A DNA stretch of 64,000 nt. It comes from G963675935 sp963719005 (GTDB taxonomy: Bacteria > Planctomycetota > Planctomycetia > Pirellulales > Thermoguttaceae). A program made the translations under genes and the position numbers. Shown here one piece after another: positions 17,600 to 26,834 of the stretch. The notes beneath the pieces were generated by a model. It was not told where the DNA came from, did not search any database, and was given only the letters and a program-made list of their open reading frames with translations. The stretch lies in NCBI GenBank assembly GCA_963719005.1, contig CAVRAR010000014.1:1240001-1304000 (forward strand), read 5' to 3'. Within the stretch, counting starts at the first letter, position 1; each line of letters begins with the position of its first letter.

Positions 17600-20500
17600 T
17601 CACGCCAGCCAATCGCCCGACGGCAGCAGCATTTCGGTGGGCATGTCGAAGACGGAATCGATCAAGTCCGACTCGTCAACGTGCGGCTCGAAGTCGCTGC
17701 GATCTTCCGTCAAGAGCCGCCCGAAGCGGTGATCGAGCATCGTCAATGAAGTTTCCCGGCCGGACTGGGAATCCGCCAACGACAGCCCTGCGAGAGCTTC
17801 ATCGTGCAGCGACACCGCCAGTGCATCGTTCGGGGCGATGGCCACTGCCGGGGCGCTCCACGCCGCGTCGAGCCGATCGCCGTTTTCGCGGGCCAAGCCA
17901 CGCCATCGCCACGTCGGTCGAATCGCAGCGCGGCGTCGGCCGACGCCTCCGCTCCGCCGCCGACAACGTCGACCGTCGCCGTATTCTCGACCGCGCGGAC
18001 AGACAGGCTGCTAGCGGTTGCAGCCGCGGCGGCAGCGACAGCGGCCGGCGATTGGGCCTGGTACAGAAGCGCGGGATTGGCATAGTAGTCGGCGCTGAGC
18101 GTGGCGACCAGCGTGCTGCCGGCGATGCTGCCGCCCCAGCGGTAAAGCGCGCCGTTGGGCAGGAGGAAGTACAGCCCGTTGCCGTTGCCCAGCAAGTATT
18201 TTTCGCCGGCCCCGCGGGCGTTTGCGTAGTAGGTCCCGTTCGGATAAGTGTGCAAGCCGAGTTGCTGATCGAGGTCGTACGCCTTCTGGGCGAAGGGATC
18301 GGCGACCGTGAAAGTGTCCGAGTCGGATTTCGAGCCGTCGCTGACGCTAACCTGAACGCAGAGCACGTCGGTGAAGCCCGCCTGCGCGCGTGATCGTCAG
18401 CGTGCTGCCCGAGATGGTTGCAACGACGCTGGCGCTGCTGATCGACGTGAGCGACGGCGTTTGGGCGTTGTACAACAGGGCGGGATTGGAATAGTATGCC
18501 GGACTCAGCGTATCGACGAGCGTGCTGGCGGCGATGCTGCCGCCCCAGCGGTAGAGCGAGCCGTTTGGCAGCACGAAATACAGCCCGTTGCCGTTGCCCA
18601 GCAGGTATTTCTCGCCGGCCCCGCGGGCGTTGGTGTAGTAGCTCCCGTTCGCGTAGGTGTGCAAACCAAGCTGCTGGTCCAGCGCGTATGCCTTCTGGGC
18701 CAGCCGGTCGATCGTCATCGCTTGAACCGAATAGGTCAGACTGTCGCCGTCGGCGTCGGAGGCGTGCAAGGGGATGGCGAGCGTCGTCTGGGAATACGGC
18801 AGCGTCTGGTTGCCGATGGCGGCGAGCACCGGGGCCGCGTCTTGCCCCTCGAGCGCTCAGCGTATACGTTCCCGTGTCGCTGCCGTAGCCGGCCACCACG
18901 AGGTAGTAAACGCCGGTCGCCGGCGCGGTCCACGCGATTTGCGAGGCGTTGCTCGATCCATAGTCGTCGTTGAAGGCCAACTGCTTGGCGCCGTTGGTGT
19001 CGTAGAGATACAAGCACGGAGTCGGGAAGCGTGCCAAGCCCGACGGTGAAAACGTAAGCCTTTCCGGCGACGGCCTGGAACTTGAACCAATCGACGTCGC
19101 CGCCGGTCTCGATCGCGCCTGCCGTCGAGCTGGGAACGCCGATCGCGGCGGCCGTGGCGGCACTGTTGCCGTAATCGTCGGCAGGCAGCACGGTCAGCGT
19201 CGTCGAAACGCAGGAGCTCCAGACGCCCGCGCTATCCTCCGCCCTGGCAAGGATCCGATACGACCCGGCAGCCCAGCCGCTGGTGTCGACCGTGATCGAC
19301 GCCTGGCCGCTGGCGATCGACGAGGTCGATCCGAGCACGGTATCTGCCGCGTCGTACTGGCCGTTGTTGTTGGCGTCGAGGACGAAGGAGACGTTGGTCA
19401 CGGCGCCGCTGGAATCGGCGATTCCGCCGGCGCGAAGCGCGACGGCGGCGCCGAAGTTGACCGAGCCCGGCGAAGCGACCAACGATCCGACCACCGGCCC
19501 TTGCTGCGATTGCACGCCGAGCAGTTGCAGGGTGTGGTAGGCGTCGAGCACGCCGCCGCTGGCGACTTTTCCCGTGAGCGCCGCGACCTTGTCGGCGCCG
19601 TTGAGAATGGCGTTGCGGACTTCGGCGACCGTGGCGTTAGGATCGGCGGCCCAGGCCAGCGCCGCCACGCCCGACACGAAAGGCGTGGCCATGCTCGTGC
19701 CCGAATAAATCGCGTATCGGTTGCCGGGCACGGTGCTGTAGATGGAAACGCCCGGCGCAGCGATATCGACGGTCGTTGCGCCGTAGCAACTGAAGCTCGC
19801 CAGGTTCTTGTTCTGATCGACGGCCGCGACGGAGATCACGTTGCTGTCCGTGTAGCTGGCCGGATACTGGGGGCTTGTGTCGTTGTTGGTTGCGCTGTTT
19901 CCGGCGGCGGCGACGAAGAGGATGCCCGCGTCGCCGGCGGCGCGGATGGCGGTGTCCATCGCGGCGCTGTACTCGCCGCCGCCCCAACTGTTGTTGATGA
20001 CGCGGACGTTCACGCCGTATTGCGTCCGCATCATGGTGACGTAGTTGATCGCGCGAATGGCGTCGGAAAGGTAGCCGGTGCCGTCGCTGCTTGAGGAACT
20101 TCAAGTCCATCAACGAGACCGACCAGTTGACGCCGGCCACGCCCTGGCCATTGTTGGCCACCGCGCCGATCGTGCCCGAAACGTGCGTCCCGTGGCTGTT
20201 GTCGTCCATCGGGTCGCCGTCGTTGTTCGCAAAATCATAGCCGTGAACGTCGTCGACGAAGCCGTCGCCGTCGTCATCCTTGCCGTTGCCGGCGGTTTCG
20301 CCGGGATTCGTCCAGATGTTCGCTGCAAGATCGCAATGGGTGTAGTCGATGCCGGTGTCGAGCACCGCCACGACGATGCTCGGGCTTCCAGTAGTGATGT
20401 TCCAGGCATCCGGCGCATCGATGGCGTTCATGCCCCAGAGCTGACTGTATTGAGGATCGCTGGGGATCGACTTGACTTGATCGACCGCGTCGCGCTCGAA

Positions 20501-20989
20501 ACTGGCGACGTTGACGTTCGAGCCGAGCCAGCTTTGCACGGAGCCGAGCGACGCGCCGGAACTGCGCGCCAGCACCATGCCCGTCATCCCCAATCCTTCG
20601 ACGATTTGGAATTGGATGCCGCTGCCGGCCAAGAAACTCGCCGTTTGAGCGACGGAGCTAATGCCGCCCAGCGAGGCGGTGTTGAACTGGACGATCCAAT
20701 CAAAGACGTTTTGTTGTTCGGCCGTCGAAGCGGTGGTCTGCGCCGCGGGGACGCCGTTGCTCTCGATCGTCCAATCGGCTACCCCGGCATGAGACGCGAC
20801 AGCAGTGCTAGCAACGTTCTGAAACCAGAGCGGCGAGACCAACGAGGCGGCACCCGCGGCGTCCATAAGCTGGCGGCCTTCGAGCGGCTCGATTCGCAAG
20901 CGGCGGTGAATAACGCGGGCCCTATCTCCCGCGGCTTCGCCAAACAGCCAATCTTGACTGGTCAGAAACTTGGCGATTTCTCGCGGCAT
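17600..20989 (-). CDS. Exported subtilisin-like (S8) serine protease with two C-terminal repeats (five frameshifts)
   Basis: A very large secreted protease of about 1,100 residues. The N-terminus carries 'RLRIEPLEGRQLMDA', the planctomycete export/sorting-type motif. The catalytic triad is intact: Asp in 'VAVLDTGIDYTHCD', His in 'DDNSHGTHVSGTIGA', Ser in 'YSGTSMATPFVSGVAAL'. A PPC-like domain ('DVDWFKFQAVAGKAYVF') and a cadherin-like segment follow, then two copies of an 82-residue repeat at 18463-18707 and 18052-18295. The reading frame breaks near 20092, 19010, 18845, 18385 and 17890, yet each piece continues the previous one, so I treat it as one gene with indel errors. The start could also be ATG 21034. 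A role in extracellular protein breakdown is likely. Confidence 0.82.
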
Positions 20990-21334
20990 ACGACGGATGC
21001 CGGAGAAGTTTGTACTGCGTCCATGGCCATGCATGGTGGAATTCCGTATCCCCCGTCCAGCGAGAACATCGCAGAAGACGAGAGGCTCTAGGTGACAAGA
21101 CTTCTTGTGAAAAGGAATCGCCGAAGAGCGATCACAAGGCAAGTCTGTGTCAAAAGCCTCCCGAGGTCAAACGATGTGGCAAATAATCATCACGGGCGTG
21201 GCCGAGTGTAAGTATTCTTTCTCAGGTGTTGCTTTTTGGCAACCCCAGAAAGTCCTTACGAATAGAACGAAGCGAACCGGAAAAAGGTTCGGGGCTTTCC
21301 TGATGCTCATGCGGAGCGCAAGAAGAAGAGCGTG
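20990..21334. other. Intergenic stretch before the protease, little content
   Basis: 345 bases. Apart from a possible alternative protease start (ATG at 21034, minus strand), I see no gene or strong palindrome. The protease promoter should be here but no boxes stand out. Confidence 0.45.
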
Positions 21335-21778
21335 CTATGCCCAGGGCAGACTCGCCCAGATCCGTTCGGCGAGACTCTGCTGAGGCGGCGGCACTTCGGC
21401 CAGGTGGCGGCACGCCAATCGGGCCAAAACGGCAACCTCGCGGGGCGAACAGAGAAAATGAACCGCGCCGGCCTCGCGCATCAGCCACTCGTAGCTCGCC
21501 TGCGAACGATTGGCCACCACCGCCAGCCGCGCCGCGGGAAACTGACGCGGCTGCATCGCCAAAAGGCGAAGCAGCCCGGTGACGTTCGCCCCGAGCTCGA
21601 TCACGGCGAACGAGGCAGGGTTGGCGATCAGCTCGTCGCGGCAGTCGGCCAGTGTGCGCGTCTCCCAGACTCGCACGCCCGGCTCCGCCAACTCGCGCCG
21701 CAGCGCCACGGCCCAGCGTCCGGTGCGCTCGCACACAATCAGCTTCGCGGCGGAGGAGCTTTCGTAAGTCGGCGTCAT
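21335..21778 (-). CDS. Receiver-like regulatory protein (degenerate)
   Basis: A 147-residue protein from 'MTPTYESSSAAK'. The alternation of strands and helices ('KLIVCERTGRWAVALRREL', 'ASFAVIELGANVTGLLRLL', 'ARLAVVANRSQASYEWLM', 'AVHFLCSPREVAVLARLA') looks like a response-regulator receiver, but the phosphoacceptor Asp position is occupied by Glu ('VIELGA') and the N-terminal acidic pair is missing. It is therefore at best a phosphorylation-independent receiver. It lies directly downstream of the PAS-AAA-Fis regulator on the same strand and may work with it. Its end shows no terminator. Confidence 0.5.
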   Translation of the reverse strand: MTPTYESSSAAKLIVCERTGRWAVALRRELAEPGVRVWETRTLADCRDELIANPASFAVIELGANVTGLLRLLAMQPRQFPAARLAVVANRSQASYEWLMREAGAVHFLCSPREVAVLARLACRHLAEVPPPQQSLAERIWASLPWA

Positions 21779-21810
21779 CGCGAGATTCGTTCGTGCAATT
21801 GGAATTGTGA

Positions 21811-21824
21811 AACCGCAAGCGGTT
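21811..21824. repeat. Short hairpin, family F
   Basis: AACCGCAAGCGGTT, between the regulator and the receiver-like gene, directly followed by a tandem microrepeat. Confidence 0.7.
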
Positions 21825-21826
21825 AT

Positions 21827-21870
21827 CACTCAGCATTCAGCATTCAGCACTCAGCAATCAGCAATCAGCC
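21827..21870. repeat. Tandem (AG/TC)AGCAATC-type microrepeat at the regulator stop
   Basis: About six 7-bp units (CAGCATT, CAGCACT, CAGCAAT). It starts exactly where the Fis-type regulator ends (stop at 21872-21874 on the minus strand). Confidence 0.8.
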
Positions 21871-21871
21871 T

Positions 21872-23306
21872 TCATTCCAGCCTCAACTGCACCATGCGGC
21901 GATAGAGGCGGGGACGCGTGACGCCCAGCAGCCTCGCCGCTTTGGCCTTGTTTCCCTTCGCCCGCGCCAACGCCCGGCGAATCAACTCGCGTTCGACGCG
22001 GGCGAGGTACTCGTCGAGCACGATGTTCTCCTCGGTTCGCCGCGGCTGGGCAGCGGCCTGCGCGGCCAAATGCAGCCGCTCGGGCAGGTCTTTCACGTCG
22101 ATCTGCAACCCCGTCGCCCGCTGATGCGCCTCGGCAACCACCTCGCTTAGCTCGTCGAGATTGCCGGGCCAGGCGTAGGCGTCGAGCCGGTCGAGAGCGG
22201 CCTGGGAAAAGCCGCCGATCTGCCGCGATCCCGCCACATTCCGCTCTTCCAGGAACAAGCTGGGCCAACAGCGGCAGATCGTCGCGACGCCGGGCAAGCG
22301 GCGGCAACTCGATCGTGATCGTGCTCAGCAGGGCGGCCAATCCGGCGTGAAACGTGCCGCGTCGCGCCAGATCCAACAGCGGCTCGGCGGCCGTCGCTAT
22401 CAAGCGCGCCTCGACGGGTTGTCGAGCGAGGAAGTCGGCCAGTCGCGTCTGAACCTCGGCCGGCAGCTCGTCGATCCGATGGAACAACAGCGTGCGCGAT
22501 GAGGCTTCCTCGCGCCGCGCCGTTGCGCGTGCAATTGCCGCCCCCGCCGCTTCCAGCAGATCGGCGCCGAGCAAGGCACAATCCATCGGCGTCAGTTCCG
22601 ACGAAAAGGTGTCAGGAACCATTGTTGCCGGCGCCTGTCCGGATTCTTGCCGAAAAAGGTTCCTGACACCTTTTTCTCCGTAATGGATGGCGGCGGCGAG
22701 ATGGCGGCGGCCGCTCCCCGGCGGACCGACCAGCAGGACGCTCGACCGGCTCGCCGCGGCCAATTCAACCTGACGCCGAGCCAGCCGCATGGCGGGCCCC
22801 TGGCCGATGAGCCGCTCCGCCCGAAACCGCGCGGCGGCCTCCTGGCGAAATCGACGCAGGGCCTCGTGCAGGGCGATCGGATCCGTTCTGGCGGGCGCGG
22901 AAGGCTGCTCGGCAGCGGAATCGGGCGCTCGATCGGCCGCGTCGAGAACGGCGAGGATGCCCAATGGGTCTTCCCCCGCGGCCGCGATGGGCAGGAAACG
23001 AGCGCGGCGCTCGACCGACGTGCCGTCGTTGGCCACTCGAGCGACCGTGGCGGTGCAAATCTCGCCCGACAGACTCGCCGGCGGCGGGCAAAGCGCGGCG
23101 GCGACGGCCTCGGACGTGCCGACGGCGGGGCTGGAATGGTAGGCGCAGGTGCGGCCCAAAAGCCCCTCAGCCGCCGTCCCCAGCCACTCCTGGCACGCCC
23201 TGTTGAAAAAAACGATCGTCAAGTCTTCATCCAGCACGTAGATTGGCTGTTTTGCCGCGTTGAACAGCCTTACCAACTCGGTGGCGTGGATGCGTGCTTT
23301 GGACAT
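21872..23306 (-). CDS. PAS-AAA-Fis regulator, NtrC-like but without the sigma-54 loop (one frameshift)
   Basis: About 477 residues. Residues 1-120 form a PAS domain ('NAAKQPIYVLDEDLTIVFF'), so an unknown ligand may be sensed. The AAA+ domain has 'SVLLVGPPGSGRRHLAAAIH' as Walker A, and the C-terminus is a Fis-type HTH ('KAKAARLLGVTRPRLYRRM'). The GAFTGA loop that contacts sigma-54 is absent, so ordinary sigma-54 activation is unlikely. A palindromic element (22603-22676) sits in frame just after Walker A, adding about 25 residues where family members have the Walker A helix and next strand. Reading shifts near 22260 (CAGCTTGTTC for expected CAGCTGTTC). Its partner may be the receiver-like protein downstream. 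Confidence 0.75.
22603..22676. repeat. Palindromic element, family B copy 2, in frame inside the regulator
   Basis: Arms around 'AGGTGTCAGGAACC' at 22603-22620 and 22658-22675, with a 37-nt loop. It lies between 'AIHYGEKG' and 'SSELTPMD' of the AAA domain and keeps the frame open. Confidence 0.88.
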
Positions 23307-23383
23307 GGGGAAAACCGAAACCTCACGGTAGCTTTTTTCGCACGTGCGAACCTAATTTGCATTGTGGTGACAACCGGTTGTCA

Positions 23384-25124
23384 CTACCATCCTTGATAAT
23401 AACAGCGCAGGTGGGGCTGTAGAAGTCGCGAGTCGACGAACGCTTTTTCGTCGCCGCCACTCCAGGTCACGGGGCAGACTGGAGTGGCGGCCTTTCTTTG
23501 GTAGTCGATGATTGGGAGGCAACCGCTTGCGGTTTCGCAGAGGAAGCTGCCGTCAGCCCACTGCTTGCCCGTTCCGCCTGACGCATCAAGCGGTCCAGGA
23601 TACACCCCGACGCCGACAAGCAACAGGGCGCAGGCGACGGCGGCCCACCATGCCCCCGCGCCCCCCTGGGCGCGAGGCGTCGCCAAGGGAGTGCGGAAGT
23701 ACATGACGGCCACGATCCGCAGGTAGTAGGCCGCGGCCACGGCGGCGTTCAACACGCCGACAATCGGCGGCGACGACAAACCACCATCGCAGGCCATCAG
23801 CGCCGCCGGCCGCAGGATCGACGGACAGGGCGCCGCCGAACACCAGGAATTTGCCCCAGAAGCCGGCCAGCGGCGGAATGCCCGTCAAGCTGAACAGGCA
23901 CACCGCCAAGACGGCGGCCGCCGGCGGATTGCGTGCTTCCCAAGCCGGCCAACTCGTCAACGCCGTCGAGGCTGCGGTCGGGCCGGCCCAAATGCTCGAA
24001 GGCCGCGAAGGCCCCGATCGTGGCCACGGAATAAACAGCCAGATAGAACGCCACGGCGGCAACGCCGTCCCACGCCGTCGCGCCGCCGCCGACGGCCAGC
24101 GCCACCGCCAGGGCCAGCAGCATGTAGCCGGCGTTGGCGATCGACGAATAGGCCAGCAACCGGCGAAGATCATCCTGCCAGAGCGCCATGACGTTGCCGA
24201 AAGTCATCGTCAGGAGCGAGACGCCGAGCACGAGTTGCCACGACGTGCGGCGTCATGCTCGGGCATGGCCGCGACGAGGATTCGCGTCATCACCAGGAAG
24301 CCCGCCGCCTTGGGCACGACCGACAGCAGCGCGGCGTTCGCGTGCGTGGTTCCCTGATAGACGTCGGGGGCATAGAAGTGGAACGGCACGGCGGCGATCC
24401 GGAAACACAGGCCGCCGAAGACCAGGGCCAGGGCGATTCTGGCGAAGGCCGCGAAGCCCGGCGGCAACGGCTTTGTCCCGTCGAGCGCCGACCGCACGGA
24501 ACTCAACTCGGTCGAGCCGGCGATTCCGTAGAGAAAACTGAAACCGTACAACAGAATCGCCGAGCGAGAATGCTGAGAAAGAAATACTTGGCCGTCGCTT
24601 CCTGCGAGGCCGCGTCGCGCCGGCCCAGGTAAAGCAGCACGTAGGTGGGAATCGAGATCAATTCCAGCGCGACGAACAGCAAGCACCAGGTCGCCGGCAA
24701 CGCCGACGAGCATCAAACCGGCGATCGTCAACAGCAGCGAACCGACGTATTCCGCCGTGGCATCCGAATTCAGCCTGGATGTCAACAACACGAACAGAAC
24801 GCCGAAGCCGAGGGCCAGCCACCGCGTGAGCCAGGCCAATTCGTCGAAATGGAGCGGTGCAGCGGCGTCGGCAGGACCGTGTTGGGTCCAGAGAATGACG
24901 GCCGCCGCCAGGATCGCCCCGCCGGCGATCCAGCGCCACACGTGCCGCGCTGTCGGGGAAAAATCGGACAGTCCCCATTTGCCGGAACGGCCCGGAGGGT
25001 GCTTCGCACAAATGGGGACTGTCCCCTTTTTCCCCGCCGAGAAAGCGCCGCCGAGATAAATCGCCACCGCGGCGGCGATCAGCACGATCTCGGGCAGCAG
25101 CAGATATAGCGTGGCGGTGGTCAT
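23384..25124 (-). CDS. nuoN: NADH-quinone oxidoreductase subunit N (several frameshifts, in-frame palindrome)
   Basis: An antiporter-like membrane subunit of respiratory complex I that takes part in proton pumping. Fragments in different frames follow one another with family motifs: 'LLFVALELISIPTYVLLYL', 'VPFHFYAPDVYQGTTHANAA', 'WQDDLRRLLAYSSIANAGYM', 'LFSLTGIPPLAGFWGKF' and 'AAVAAAYYLRIVAVMYF'. At least four indels separate them. A family B palindrome (24955-25035) adds about 25 residues in frame after the first helix. The reading frame runs on past the expected C-terminus through small palindromes (23453-23491 and 23521-23534) to 23384. The start ATG overlaps the nuoM stop (ATGA), so translation is coupled. 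Confidence 0.88.
23453..23491. repeat. Small palindrome in the nuoN tail
   Basis: 13-bp perfect arms (GCCGCCACTCCAG and its complement) with a 13-nt loop, in the C-terminal extension of nuoN. A family F hairpin (23521-23534) is 30 bases further on. Confidence 0.75.
24955..25035. repeat. Palindromic element, family B copy 3, in frame inside nuoN
   Basis: Arms 24955-24980 and 25010-25035 around a 29-nt loop. The loop is the same as in the copy at 7900-7976 except that its central triplet is GGA instead of TCC. The arms contain GGACAGTCCCC and GGGGACTGTCCCC. Confidence 0.9.
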
Positions 25125-26833
25125 GGGGCAGGGAGCGGATTGTTGATTGTTGATTGCCGATTGCTGACCGCTGATTGCCGATTGCTGACCGCTGATTGCG
25201 GATTGCTGATTGTCGTGTGATCCTCGAAAGCCGCTCGCGGTCTTGCAACGGAAGCCGCCTGCATCGCGGGCTTCATCAGATCATCGAGCGTCGGCGCCAT
25301 CCGATCGAGGAAGAAGCGGGGCTGCAACCCGATCCAGAAAATCATCACCACCAGCGGCGTCAGGCAGAGCACTTCGCGCAGCGAGAGATCGCGCACGGGC
25401 TCGGTTTGCCGTCTTCCGCCGCGCTGCCGCGGCGAGGCGAAGAAGACTCGCTGATACATCCACAGCATGTACCACGCCCCCAAGATCACGCCGCCGAGGC
25501 TCAGCACGGCGATGGTTTGCAGTTGGGTCGCATGGGCGGGCGACGGCACGGCCCAGCCGCGTTGGAACACGCCCAGCAAGAGCGGAAACTCGCCGGCAAA
25601 ACCGGCCGTAAACGGCAGGGCGATGCTCGACAGCGTCAGCACCATCGCGAAGCAGGCCAGCACGGGCATGCGCCGGGCCAGGTCGCCGAAATCGCCGATC
25701 TCGCGGGTGTGGAATCGCTCGTAGATCATGCCCACCACGGCGAACAGGCCGCCGGTGGCCAGTCCGTGGCTGACCATTTGCAGCACGCCCCCCTGAATGC
25801 TCAAACGATCGACGGCGAAGAGCCCCAACATGCAGAAGCCCAGATGGCTGACGCTGGAATAGGCCACCAGCCGCTTGATGTCGCTTTGGGCCAGGGCCAC
25901 CAGCGCCCCGTACAGAACGCCGGCCAGCGAGATCCACATCAGCCAGGGCATGAGCACGGCGGTGGCCTCGGGCAGCATCGGCAGGTTGAACCGCGCGAAG
26001 CCGTAGGTGCCCACCTTCAGCAGCACGCCGGCCAGGATCACGCTGCCCGCCGTCGGCGCCTCGACGTGCGCCAGCGGCAGCCAGGTGTGCAGCGGAAACA
26101 GCGGCGTCTTGATGGCGAAGCCCGCAAAAAGAGCAAGGAATATGCCGATTTGCAGCCGCAGGTCCATCGGATGGCCCGCCAGCGCGGCATTCCGCAGCGA
26201 CTCGGTCAATTCGGGAATGGAAAACGTCAGCGTTCGCATCGGCGGCACGGAATCGGAGTTGTAGTAGCTCCAAAGCACGACGGCCAGCAGTCCGAGGAAC
26301 GTCAACAAGCTGCCGGCGAGCGTGAAGAGGAAGAACTTCACGGCCGCGTGCCGCCGCTGCTCTCCTCCCCATAGGCCGATCAGGAAGAACAGCGGGAGCA
26401 GCGTGAACTCGAAGAAGATATAGAACAGGATGATGTCGCGGGCGACGAAGACGCCCAGCATTCCGGTTTCGAGCATCAGGAGCAATCGATAGTAGAGCGA
26501 CGCCCGCTTGTCGATCGCCTCCCAACTCACCAACACGGCGACAACCATGAGCAGCGAGGTCAAGGCGAACAGCCAGAGGCTCAAGCCGTCGATCGCGATG
26601 CTGAAACGGATATCGATTTCCGGGTCAGCCACCTTGAGCCAAGAGACGTCGGTTTCCGCGGCGAATCCGGTGACTTGGGACGCATGTGAGTATCTCGCCA
26701 CCAGAACGGCCGTCAGCCCCAGCACGACGAGTGTCACGACCAGCGTGCCGACGCGCATCCAGTGCCGGCTGCCGTGCAACAGCAGGGCGGCTGCCAAGGG
26801 GAGGAACAGGATGACGCGGAGCAAGTCTGCCAT
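25121..26833 (-). CDS. nuoM: NADH-quinone oxidoreductase subunit M
   Basis: An intact 570-residue antiporter-like subunit of complex I, with about 14 membrane segments. Family motifs are 'LLMLETGMLGVFVARDIILF', 'FIKTPLFPLHTWLPLAHVEA' rendered here as 'FAIKTPLFPLHTWLPLAHVE' with the Lys and His of the proton path, and 'SDIKRLVAYSSVSHLGF'. It starts 1 base after the nuoL stop codon and its own TGA overlaps the nuoN ATG. The last 25-30 residues ('NPQSAVSNRQSAVSNRQ...') are not family sequence: they are encoded by the tandem repeat 25137-25212, which has extended the protein without disturbing the overlap. Confidence 0.95.
   Translation of the reverse strand: MADLLRVILFLPLAAALLLHGSRHWMRVGTLVVTLVVLGLTAVLVARYSHASQVTGFAAETDVSWLKVADPEIDIRFSIAIDGLSLWLFALTSLLMVVAVLVSWEAIDKRASLYYRLLLMLETGMLGVFVARDIILFYIFFEFTLLPLFFLIGLWGGEQRRHAAVKFFLFTLAGSLLTFLGLLAVVLWSYYNSDSVPPMRTLTFSIPELTESLRNAALAGHPMDLRLQIGIFLALFAGFAIKTPLFPLHTWLPLAHVEAPTAGSVILAGVLLKVGTYGFARFNLPMLPEATAVLMPWLMWISLAGVLYGALVALAQSDIKRLVAYSSVSHLGFCMLGLFAVDRLSIQGGVLQMVSHGLATGGLFAVVGMIYERFHTREIGDFGDLARRMPVLACFAMVLTLSSIALPFTAGFAGEFPLLLGVFQRGWAVPSPAHATQLQTIAVLSLGGVILGAWYMLWMYQRVFFASPRQRGGRRQTEPVRDLSLREVLCLTPLVVMIFWIGLQPRFFLDRMAPTLDDLMKPAMQAASVARPRAAFEDHTTISNPQSAVSNRQSAVSNRQSTINNPLPAP
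25137..25212. repeat. Tandem ATTGCTG-type repeat coding for the nuoM tail
   Basis: About ten 7-8 bp units (GATTGTT, GATTGCC, GATTGCTGACC ...). They lie in frame at the 3' end of nuoM, just before the nuoM/nuoN overlap, and encode a Ser/Asn/Gln/Arg-rich tail. Confidence 0.85.
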
Positions 26834-26834
26834 G

